Positions 11,787 through 21,721 of a DNA stretch of 64,000 nucleotides are shown piece by piece. The notes under the pieces were generated by a model, which saw only the letters and a list, made by a program, of their open reading frames with translations, was not told the DNA's origin and made no database searches. Within the stretch, counting starts at the first letter, position 1. Every line of letters begins with the position of its first letter. Source of the DNA: Gloeophyllum trabeum ATCC 11539 (lineage: Eukaryota > Basidiomycota > Agaricomycetes > Gloeophyllales > Gloeophyllaceae); assembly GCF_000344685.1 (NCBI RefSeq), contig NW_006920410.1, positions 3,940,631-4,004,630 on the forward strand, in the 5' to 3' direction. The translations under genes were made by a program, and so were the position numbers.

Positions 11787-13022
11787 TTACGGTTTGCCTG
11801 TCGAAGAGCTAGATATCTCGAGGGTACTTTGAGATGGAGGACTAAACAAGATCTTCTCCGGATCAACAGTGACAGCATCTTCAGTGGTATTGCCGTTCAC
11901 ACTCGATTCGCCAGTGGTATCACCAAAGTGGATAGCAGATATGGTTGCCACAGTACTCTTGGAGAATGCACGTCCGCTCGCAACTCGAAGGATGATCAGT
12001 ACTGGAGCTATACACTGATAAGATACAATTAGCATGACAAATGGAGAAGCATTCCTTGAGACCTCATACCATGACCTGCCCCAGGATTGGCAGCATGATG
12101 TACTGGAAGCTACTGCTCCTGGCGTAACTTATGACATACACTAGTCCAGTAACCGAGTAGAGGGCAGCGGACTCTATTATGGTCGCAAGGACAGAGTCAT
12201 ACGGTGTGGTATAATCATTCTGGAGAACAGTCTTGAGCTCCTTCCGCACAGCAATGATACGGCCTGCAATCATCAGCGTTATAATGACATTCAGTGCAAT
12301 GGATATCGACCAGTAAGGGACACCGAAGTTGAAGGCTACTGTGGTTGATAAGTTGCTGTTAGGCTGTGCCGCTTCGTAAGCTGTTATAATGGAGAGGGCT
12401 ATGACATATATATACATTAGGCAGCGGATAAGTGGCTAGCAGCCGGCTCTGCTCTCTGCTCACCAGTTGATGCCAGGAAGACCAAAGTCGGAAAAATAAC
12501 CACGTAATAGTTATAGCTCCAGAAGATCCAGATTCGGTATATCTGCATTGTCCAGCAGTTGTAAGTACTGAAACTCAGACGGCGGAGTCACATACCAACA
12601 GACCATCGGCAAGGAAGTTGTTTATCACATAGGCAACATTGCTGACCGTGTTGATCCACGCAGAAAATACCATTTGGATATACATTGCCGGTCCCCCGGG
12701 AAAATTGCGATTGTCAATCCACGTCATTTGCATGAATTTGATGGAAGCGCCGACTTGGACTGTCGCGACGACAAACAGGAGGGAGACGTACACCAGCCAG
12801 CGCAAGTTGCTCTTCGGAGAGGAACGGCGGTCCAGAAGGATGAATGCACATTTGAAGAACAGAAGTGCATGAACAGCTGAAAAGCGAGCCAGTTTAGTTT
12901 GATGCGATGGTTAGCTAGTCAACTGAACCGGCACCGTATGTCATCGCGCCGAGGTACCCTCCAACGAAGTTGGCGCGTTCCAACCATAGCTCGGCGGAAC
13001 TCTCTTGCGGCGAGTAAGACAT
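11787..13022 (-). CDS. Seven-helix integral membrane protein, agaricomycete-type family
   Basis: A multi-exon gene from ATG at 13022 to a stop at 11787. The exon series reads MSYSPQESSAELWLERANF, VGGYLGAMTYGAG, VHALLFFKCAFILLDRR, LRWLVYVSLLFVVATVQ, a helix ending VIYVINNFLADGLL-like, IYRIWIFWSYNYYVVIFP, an ALSIITAYEAAQ exon and a CIAPVLIILRVASGRAFSKS exon before a Ser/Thr-rich C-terminal tail. About seven hydrophobic helices are visible. This resembles a large uncharacterised basidiomycete family with an outside N-terminus and cytosolic tail that looks GPCR-like but has no proven ligand or signalling role. The introns are about 50-60 nt. It sits between UstYa-like copy 2 and the small secreted peptide gene, transcribed in the same direction as the former. 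Function is unknown. Confidence 0.8.
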
Positions 13023-13834
13023 GTTGAGCGGAGGGTGTCCGATGTGTCTCCGCCTCTTGCCACTGGCTCTTAGGGCGGGGAGGAGAGAGAACTAAAGGTG
13101 TTCGCCAGGGCCCCGAGGCCCATATCAATGACCTATAGACGCCTACCTGGATGTATGAGACATTCTGTCCACATGACACATCAAGAATATACACCGAATC
13201 AACACCCACGGCCTGAGAGAATAATCAACAATCCTGATGTATTCCCTGTGTAGAAATGTAAATACCCCTGTAGGTGCGCATAATTCCAGGCTGTCTCGGA
13301 AGATCTATGTGATCTGCGCGCGCGCGGAAGGGGTGAACCCGGCGGCCACTATAGTGATAAGATGTGGAGGTCACGTCCCCATGCGTTGACTTGGCGAGAT
13401 AACACCTACCTCAGACTCGTGTCCAATCGACGCCCCCACGAGACAAGATGCACGAATATACCTGGCATTGCCTGCATGGTCTTCGATGTGTCATCATAGC
13501 CCTATAAATGATATCAGCAGCTTCATCGCAAATGTACCAGTTTGCTGGTGTCAATCAAGCGACTATGGTTGCCTTTTCCGCTGGTATAATCACCGCGATC
13601 CAACAAGACCGACCATTCCGGAGAATCAAAAAGACCCCGTGCTATCAAGAAATCAGCAAGCTCCGAGTAGGGACACAAGTCTTCTTGTTACATCGAATTT
13701 GGCTGATCTGACAACGGGTTAGCAACCATCCGGTCAGACTCAGAAAAAAGAGCAGTCAATGTTATAGCCTGACCAGCTCACCGAGAGTATATAAAATAGA
13801 CAGGGTCCAACATACCATTTCGACAGTTTCGACC
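13023..13834. other. Divergent promoter region of the membrane protein and the small secreted peptide gene
   Basis: About 810 bp between two divergent starts. No exon with a recognisable product is seen. The right end holds the TATA box listed separately. Confidence 0.4.
13788..13796 (+). promoter_or_regulatory. TATA box for the small secreted peptide gene
   Basis: TATATAAAA lies 39 bp before the ATG at 13835. Its position and quality support transcription of the short downstream frame. Confidence 0.6.
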
Positions 13835-14149
13835 ATGAAATACACCACTAGCATTATCCTCATTTTCTTTGCACTGCTATCATGCAGTAATGCTCTGGTG
13901 GCCCAGAGTGAGAGTAAGGTTTTCATCGAGAAAGCTTCACAACATGCTGATATTAGAGACTATACAGATCACTTCCAAACTCGAAATCAAGTAGGTGGCC
14001 TTGAGGCAAGAGGAGAGAGCGAGGAAGCATGTGAGCTGACCGAGACTTCACACACGCTGCCATAGACCCTGATCACCCACATATATGTAGCCCCCGTTAT
14101 TGACGCAGCGAACTGGTTCCTAATACCTAACGCTCACCCGCGAACGTGA
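13835..14149 (+). CDS. Small secreted peptide, candidate precursor
   Basis: The first exon (13835-14030) encodes a clear signal peptide (MKYTTSIILIFFALLSCSNA) and a polar pro-region ending LEARGESEEA. Read unspliced, it stops at residue 76. A 60-nt intron at 14031-14090 (gtgagc, an internal ctgat branch-like site, then atgtag) is a good alternative and extends the protein to 84 residues ending SPVIDAANWFLIPNAHPRT, a hydrophobic and aromatic C-terminus. No cysteine remains in the spliced mature part, there is no CaaX box, so it is not a mating pheromone, and there are no repeated cores or dibasic sites. It could be a RiPP precursor handled by the neighbouring UstYa-like proteins, or an ordinary small secreted protein. 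The gene is supported by its TATA box and signal peptide, not by known homology. Confidence 0.55.
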
Positions 14150-14460
14150 ACCACGAGCTTGCTCTTGGGGCTTCCAGTTGCCAGAACCGTCTCCGTCCTA
14201 GTAGTAGAGTAGAGTAACGATTCTGTACTCGAGATCAGTGCATATTCTATCGTTCCAATGCGTTTCGGCAGGCCACGTCCATGATCCATGGTCCAAGTCG
14301 GCGTGTCGAGCAGCCATGGAGCTCTGCTTTGATTCTCCGTGCCTTCAAGTCCGATCGGACCCAAGAATCAAACGAGATCGCGTCAAGATCGCGTTAGCGT
14401 CGGTGGCACGATTGCCACCGAAATGCACATTCAGCGAACACGTCTGTCTGTGCAACGACG
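14150..14460. other. Intergenic between the secreted peptide and ChaC genes
   Basis: About 310 bp, holding the promoter of the ChaC gene. No gene or repeat is recognised. Confidence 0.4.
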
Positions 14461-15891
14461 ATGGGTCCAATCGAGAAGCTTGAAGAGCAGAAGTCACCAT
14501 TCATAGTATTTGGATACGGCTCCCTGATCTTCAAAGTAAGTCCCTCATATGAATTGTCGTAGACGAGTGGCAGGACTGACTCACTTCCGGAGTCGGTAGC
14601 CTCCCCCGCATGTCATTTCGGAAGGTTTATCGTGTACATTTTGTGCCGTTGACCTTAACCTAACCTAAATTCCACCCTAGTTCCCGGATTCCTGAAGGGC
14701 TATGTACGACGCTTTGCCCAAGCATCGCATGATCACCGAGGCACGCCAGAGGTAGCTTGAGTCTCTTTTGTGGTTGTAGGATTCATTTCACTCAGATTGT
14801 GATGTAACAGAATCCAGGACGCGTCGTCACACTCATACACAAGGAAGAGTGGGATTCATTTTCTGCCGCGGTATGTGGAACGCCCTTTGACCACAGGAAC
14901 TCAAACCATTGTGTACCAGGACGCCTTCCCCGACGACGACGTCGTATGGGGTGCGTCATATGCTTCTCATTCACTTAAACCTACCTCCTCACGCATAACT
15001 CAAATCTAGGTATAGCGTACGAGATTGACCCCCAGTACGAAGCGGAAGTTAGAGACTATCTTGGTACAGTCATATCTTAAAACAAGCACCATGCGCTGTG
15101 ACCTGGGGACTCTCGCTATGACTAGATTATCGGGAGAAGGTACTCAGCCCTCTCTTCTTGCACATCTTTCTTTGAACTGAAGGTTTGGTATCCCAGGATG
15201 GATACACGATGGAGAAGATCGACATCTACGGCTACGAACACGGCGAAGAGAAAGTCGTCATCCACGGGGTAAGCCTGCTGTTCCAGACTTTGTGTGTCTT
15301 CCCAGTTGACCCATACGTCTTCTCCTCAGGCATATGTACGCTGTCCGACTATGCGCCCACGTATGGGCTAACCCACCATTCACCCGCAGTGCTACGTCGG
15401 GAAATCTGACAATCCATCTTTCAGTACGTCCGCATAGTCTAAGATTCGAACTCACCTTTCGTACTCACCACTGCATCAGTCGGCTCCGAGCCCATTGACC
15501 AGCTCTCCGAAATAATCTGGCGTTCAGTCGGCCCCTCGGGCCCAAACAAGGTCGGATTGGCTTCGTGCTGGCGAACAGCTTGATGACCAATCCATCACAG
15601 GAGTACGTGTACCGCCTAGCAGAGGCAGTACGATCGCTGGCACCTGAGTCGCACGACTCGCATTTGTTCGCCCTTGAGGTGGCTATATATCTCACTTGCT
15701 GTACCGCACCTGACTGATATGACCTACAGACTCGCCTGAAGGAGCTAGACGCAGAGCGACTGGGTATCCCGTCAGAGGTAGTTCCGCACCCGCCAATCCC
15801 CGCGCGAAAGCCTGCAGAACACCCGGTAGCATCCAACGGCGGAACTGAAGCAGCCGCCCCAGACGATGACGGAGGGCTGACAAGACACTGA
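14461..15891 (+). CDS. ChaC-type gamma-glutamylcyclotransferase
   Basis: Translation from ATG at 14461 gives FIVFGYGSLIFK, the diagnostic nucleotide-loop-like YGSL motif of the ChaC family. Further short exons read GFLKGYVRRFAQASHDHRGT, NPGRVVTLIHKEEWDSFSA, VVWGIAYEIDPQYEAEV, YLDYREK spliced to DGYTMEKIDIYGYE, CYVGKSDNPSF, and PIDQLSEIIWRSVGPSGPN followed by EYVYRLAEAVRSL. The Glu in YREK corresponds to the catalytic Glu of ChaC proteins, and GPSGPN is conserved. These enzymes cleave cytosolic glutathione to 5-oxoproline and Cys-Gly. The C-terminal 40 residues are a Pro/Ala-rich extension ending at TGA 15889-15891. Introns are 40-80 nt. It is convergent with the CNNM gene. Nothing ties it to the upstream accessory block. 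Confidence 0.93.
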
Positions 15892-16076
15892 CAGAAGTCA
15901 GTGCCTCTCAAACAACCACAAACGTAGAATGAATTATTGCACTATTATAAAAGAGATGCACACTAGAAATTTGACAACCAGAAGGTGAAAGCGGAAAATG
16001 CAATGCTTATGTATGCCGAGTCCAACATGAATAGAATAGAATAGTCCATGCCGTTTTCTTCACCTTCCCTTCAACG

Positions 16077-18411
16077 TTATTGCTTCGGGCTCTCCGCATG
16101 GGGCGTCGGTGGCCGAGTGCTCGTCCCGCCATACAGCCGCTGCGGAACCGCGCTGAGCAGCCCGCCGCCCGCCGTGCCGTTGGGCGGACTGCCGGGATCA
16201 AGCAGAGGGGTACGTTCGCCGTCGACTATAGAGGGCGGGATGGATGATGCGACGCGTTCACGCTCGACAATTCTATGGACGATCCTGAGTGAGCAATGTG
16301 ATATGTAGGTACCAGGAGAGATATGATACGCACCCCCGCATGATAGCAGCGGTAGTCATCCGCTTCGCGCGATGTTTGCTCCTGTTGTCTTGGTATTGAT
16401 CCGTCTCGTCGACGATTTCCTCTGTGATGATTTCCTGTAAATTGTCGGAATCAGCTGTCAATACGAGAAGCAAATACCACAAGGAGCGAACCTCAATGAT
16501 ATCTGACGGCAAGAATAACGAAGTCGAAATTAGCCACAAATCATTCAGAGCTCGTGCCCTTGAGGAACATCACCTTCAAGCGTAATGACACCTATCGCAC
16601 CGCCTGGAACACCAGGCGTCTTACTGATGAGCAACAGGTGCGCACGTCCGGTCTGGCTGCGAACAACAGTTACTACCATGCCCTCTGCTTAGTGAGGACA
16701 AAGCATAGGACGCACAAATAATCCAGAGCCTGGAAGCAGTTAATAGATGGATGGGCCTCGGGCAGGATTGAGAGCTTGAAGTTCGACACGGGCTGAGCCG
16801 TTGCCGGGTCGTATTTAAGTAGCTGAACATGGGGTCAGAGCAAAACCCGTTTCATTCATTGACTTCTCAGCAGAGGCGGAAAAGATATGCAGTCACCTTT
16901 TTGATCAGGAGTAGGCCGACGAAGTGCAGCGGCTGCCCTGGTTTATGCACCGGGAACCGGGAGTACCCACTTGTGAGCCTGTGCTCGCCGTCAGCAATGA
17001 GGTGAGCCCAAGGCAGGCACGAGTGCACCACGTACAGCACATCAATCATCTTGTGGTCCAGTATCGTATCCGAGCTGAGGGTCACCACGTCCTATGATAT
17101 TCAATGCCAGCAGTCAGTGCGCTGTACGCATGTCAGCACGTAGCCATATACCTTCATCGGCGTCATGATCTCCTCCACGTTCTTCGTATTCAACTCCAGA
17201 ACACCATTCAGTATACTAATCTCGTCGTCGCGCAGGGGCTCCTCCCCGGTGCGGTGGAATTGCAGGAAGGACTTAAGCTCGGCCTTCTTATACGTGTGCG
17301 CCTCATTGGCGCCGAGAACGTAGTCCAGGAGCTTCGCGATGGGGTACGCGACGGGTGCTGGGTAGATTCAGTCAATGTGAGTGGGCGAGAGGAGAGGGGA
17401 GGAACGCTGACCGAACAGGTACATCATGGCTAAGACTACTGGCGCGCATTTTGCGCCTATTGAGAGGCCGTAGCGGACACTGACGGCCTGTGGGATGATC
17501 CTGGCGTGATAAGCGTGAGTACCAAAGAGGAGATAACGCACAGAGCAGACTCACTCGCTGTAGACGGTATCAGTGATCAAGGTGTGTCATGCTTGTAAGT
17601 CCCTGGCAGACGGTTCGCTGGACGGCTCACGTACCCGAATATAACTGTTTTCTATGAGGAAGAGCTGCGTTTGGAGGGCAGGAGTTCACGTACCGATCAT
17701 GGTGGTCGATGCAATGACAGCATACAAACCTCCACCAAGCTGGATAGCGTTAGGTTGGCACAGGCAGGAGGCTCAGACAGGGACGTACAGCACTGTCCAG
17801 GAAGATCGGCAAACTCTCGTTTACAATCTGGACACGAGATTAGGGATACGGGTGTGAATAAAAATACGCTTCCCCACGTACCACATTACCGAGCAGGAGA
17901 ACCTTGGATAATGCTGGTGAGCCCTGACACGCCACACTCTTTCAAAAGGGTCTCCACTTACGACTAAGACCCAGTGGCGACCTTTGCCGAGAAGTTTCAA
18001 TACTTGTAGTAGTAGATGGATTGACTATCAGTGACGGACGGTTAATCCCGCTCTATGTCCGCAGTTCACCTTTATTCGCGTTCGCTCTCTCGGTAGGGTC
18101 ATCCGAGGAGGTAGACAGAACGCGCAAGTGGAGTTCATCGAGCCCCATAAGACCCAAAGTCAATCTGCCGGTATGCATTCATTCATTCTTCCGAGCCTTC
18201 ACTCAAAAGCGCGCACTTACCCCGCAAACACGCCTCCCGCTAGCACCAACGCGATGCTAATAGCCAGCTTGTACCAGAATGTAGCTGATCCGGGCGGTTC
18301 ATGGTGTTCCTCCTCGCCTCCGGTAACTGGAGATGCGTAAACAAGCTTTAGACAGATGAAAAATAATGCTCGCAGCATCTGAAATCGGAAACGAGCCTGC
18401 AAAGTGCTCAT
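16077..18411 (-). CDS. MAM3: CNNM/Mam3-like transporter (DUF21 plus CBS pair)
   Basis: A many-exon gene from ATG at 18411 to TAA at 16079-16077. The N-terminus has a hydrophobic leader ([17 protein letters not shown]) and a helix ([18 protein letters not shown]) that splices into the DUF21 core: [37 protein letters not shown] and related exons. It then has [19 protein letters not shown] and the CBS region with [59 protein letters not shown] and [17 protein letters not shown]. The last sequence is the conserved end of the CBS pair. The tail is Pro-rich. CNNM/CorC-type proteins are linked to magnesium transport, and yeast Mam3 to vacuolar metal handling, so an organelle membrane role is likely. 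It is divergent from TRM2 with only 232 bp between starts. The family is certain; the gene symbol is by homology. Confidence 0.9.
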
Positions 18412-18643
18412 GAACGCGGTAGAGGCTGCGAAACCGAGTAACAGAACGGTCGTGGCGTCGGCGGTGACGCGAATTAGCCCCTATTTGCCTCTTCCATATC
18501 TGTTCGCGCTGATATACCAGTTTGATTTGACAGTAAACGTTGGGGACGTCTATCCTTGCATGTTGTGCAGGGCGTCTCGCTCTTTCTCAGTTTGCAGATT
18601 CACTCGTAACTACTGGGCTACATCTGGTGCGAGAGGTTCAAGA
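18412..18643. promoter_or_regulatory. Short divergent promoter of CNNM and TRM2
   Basis: Only 232 bp separate the start codons of two divergent housekeeping genes, so both core promoters share this stretch. No clear TATA box is seen on either side. Confidence 0.55.
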
Positions 18644-20872
18644 ATGGCGGAACTTGCTGCACAGGCTCGATCAAGACCACGATCCGACCGCGAAAACTCA
18701 CTGGAACCAGCGGGGAAGAAACCGCGTCTGGATGAGGACAAGGACATCCCAGTAGAGCTGCCAGAGGTGCAGAATGCTCACCCCGAACCTCCGAAGAAAT
18801 TGAGCAAAAAACAACGAGGCAAGGAGAAACGGAAAAACAAGCGGAAACACACTCTGCCAGAGCCATACTCGCCCGACGACGTCCTCTGGCGAGACGTCGT
18901 AGCCCTGCTCGGGAAGGAACCCGTGGATGATATACTGGAGGCGGAGACGGAGTGGGACTCGCCATTTGAGTTCCAAGAGGAGGTTGAGCTGGTCGTATCC
19001 AGTCTGTCTTCAAATGGTACGCACCAGCCATTCTTCGGCATGGATCTTGTTGCCTATGCGTCTCCTTGTGTAGTGCGACACATCGTCTTCCGGAGAGCCG
19101 GACAATCGACGCGTCGGTAGGTCGTCTTGGAGATATATCGGTCTCGCAGATGATCCTACCGTCGCGGCGGTGGCTCCAGTCGAAGGTCGTATTCAGGTCG
19201 TACACCGGCATATGCTTCCGGCCTATCATGCCACTTCGTTTTACAAAATCCCTGAAAGCTTCATAATAATCTTCTCGCTGACGTCCTCTCAGGCGAATCC
19301 CTATCCATCGCTCCCTCACCCAAACCCCCATGGGTAGTCGTAACCCCCTTCGCCCTCCCCGGCGAACACATCCGCGCACGCATATACCGCAACTCTCGCC
19401 TTCACTCCTTCGCCGATCTTGTCGCCGTGCTCACGCCCAACCCCGAGCTGCGCGACATGGGCCGCGTGCAGTGTCGGTACTTCGGCGAGTGCGCGGGGTG
19501 TCAGTATCAGGTATTCTCTGTCTTTCCTCTTTGCCGAGAATGCAAGTTTGAATATGGGGTGGATGGTGGTGATGTAGATGTTGTCGTACGAGATGCAGCT
19601 GGACCTGAAGCGGAACGTGGTCGTAAAGGCGTACCAGAACTTCTCCGGTACGTCTGCACCACGTCCTTCCCGCTTCCCTTCATTGCTGAGCTGTCCCAGG
19701 CCTCGACCCCTCCTCTGTTCCTCCCATCCTGCCGACCATCGCCTCCCCCCTGCAATACGGTTATCGCACGAAAATCACCCCGCACTTCGAGGCCCCTCCG
19801 AAAAAGCTGCAAAAACAGTGGCAGGAGAACGGTAACCAGGCCGAGTCGGCTGAAAAGCCGGATTGGTTGAAGATTGGGTTCAATAAGATTGGGACGAGGA
19901 AGACGATTGATATCGAGGTACGTTTGGCTTGTGACTCGAAGATGGTGGGCAGGCTGTTGAATGGACATGGAAGGAGTGCCCGATTGCTACGCCTGTCTTG
20001 AACCAGGCGCTGGGTCCGCTGAGGGAAGGAATCATCAAGTGAGGATTACTCTGTCATTATCACGCGTCTATTGTTTATTCCTCACGAACCATAGAAACAT
20101 CTACTCCTACAAAAAGGGCGTATCACTGCTCCTACGCGATTCTCTAGAAGTGAATCCCGATGCGTCGTCAAATTCAGAAGTCGACGCCCTCGCAGAGTCG
20201 ATAGAAAAGCACGTCTGCATCACGAACCACAAGGCGACCGTCCGCGAGCGGGTGGGGGACAAGATCTTCGAGTACCCCGGTGGCTCTTTCTTCCAGAACA
20301 ACAACTCCGTGCTCGTCCCGCTGACCACCTATGTGCGAGACGCCATCTTCCCTGCCGCTTCGCTATCTTCAGCGCCCGAGAAGCCGACGCACCTGGTCGA
20401 CGCATACTGTGGCAGCGGCCTCTTCGCCATCACGCTCTCTGACCACTTCGCCAAGGTCGCAGGCATCGAGCTCTCCGCCGACTCCATCCGCTCCGCCACG
20501 CGCAACGCGCAGCTGAACGGCATCCCCGCGGACAAGATCACCTTCCGCGCGGGCGATGCCGCCGACATCTTCGCGTCCGTGCAGGACTTCCCGCCCGAAC
20601 ACACAGTGGTGGTCATCGACCCGCCGCGCAAGGGCACGGACGAGAAGTTCGTCGACCAGCTGATGCAGTTCGGCGGCGCGGCGGTCGTGTATGTGAGCTG
20701 CAATGTGCATACGCAGGCGAGGGATGTGGGCATGATTTTGGGGAAGAGGACGAAAGGGGGAGGGAGGTATGTGCTTGAGAGCTTGAGGGGGTTTGATTTG
20801 TTCCCGCAGACGGCACATGTGGAGAGCGTCGCAGTGTTGCGTCTGGTAGATACAACTTCTGAATCTGGCTAA
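18644..20872 (+). CDS. TRM2: tRNA (uracil-5-)-methyltransferase Trm2
   Basis: Starts at ATG 18644 and ends at 20870-20872. The first exon is basic (KKLSKKQRGKEKRKNKRK) and continues PYSPDDVLWRDVVALLG. A 276-nt intron (19017-19292), longer than any other here, is followed by WVVVTPFALPGEHIRARIY, MGRVQCRYFGECAGCQYQ (a clustered-Cys segment like that in RumA-type enzymes), SYEMQLDLKRNVVVKAYQN and QYGYRTKITPHFEAPPKKLQ. The catalytic half has GGSFFQNNNSVL, the AdoMet loop LVDAYCGSGLFAITLS, VVVIDPPRKGTDEKF and VVYVSCNVHTQARDV, whose Cys is the expected nucleophile attacking C6 of uridine. The reaction is formation of m5U54 in the tRNA T-loop. Everything catalytic is present. It is convergent with the dynein tail gene. 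Confidence 0.95.
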
Positions 20873-21721
20873 GATGTACGAGCATCCCCATCCCAATGTT
20901 TCCTTCATTACCTCCATTGGCGTGTCTTCAGGTACGAGGTGAGGCACTAATCCTAACCCTGCCGCAAACATGTACGACTGGTCCGTGCGCCTTTCCTGTC
21001 GTATATAACAAACGCAAAGCCCTTCGCTGTTCCTTTATCTCTTGTGCTCGGGCATGTACTGTCGCCAGTGAGGTCCTTACCGAGGCACAGTCTTTTGCTG
21101 ATTGCAAATTACACATCCGAACACGTCCTTTGGCTTCGGCCTCAGGCAATTTTTGGAAAACCTTCCCTTTGAGCACCCTGTTTTCCTGTGATCTGCGACC
21201 TTGCAGTGAGGAGACGTGTTGTAGCTATATATACTCGTTGCAATGAAAATGAATGTCACACTTTATCCTATATGTTAATATGTTGTAAGGTTGTAAGTTC
21301 TGCCATATGAAACACGTCTGAATTCAGATGTGTCGGAGTCCGGCCCTGGTGAGGATGTCGCCCCTGGAAGATCAAGTAAGGTAGGAGGACCACGTCCATA
21401 CAATTTGTGTTGGATATATGCAGTTACTACCGAGTGGGATGCTCAGAATGAATATCTTGAGCCTATAATCAGAGTCGTAGCAATCTCTTTGAAGTGGCCT
21501 GAGATATGATCCAGCCCACCAAAATGCCTGGATTGCTGCAATTGGTCCACAGGAGGTCAAGCTTTCAAGCTTCGTAGGGGAAATGCGTCTCATTAGTCGT
21601 TATTATCCAGTACATGCGTGTCAAGATGCAAAGAGAAAGTGATTGCGTACATAAGTAACGTGGTCATGAAGATGAATCAGAAAACAGTAATGAATGACTG
21701 AATACCGCAAGCCCAAGTCCC
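20873..21721. other. Convergent intergenic region after TRM2 and the dynein tail gene
   Basis: 850 bp without a recognised exon. It was checked specifically for linker or motor exons of dynein on the minus strand (GxxGxGKT P-loop, linker helices), and none was seen. It presumably holds two 3' UTRs. Confidence 0.5.

Noticed and set aside
14461..15891. ChaC gene as a member of the UstYa block
   Set aside because: It is a common housekeeping enzyme of glutathione turnover; adjacency alone does not support a pathway role.
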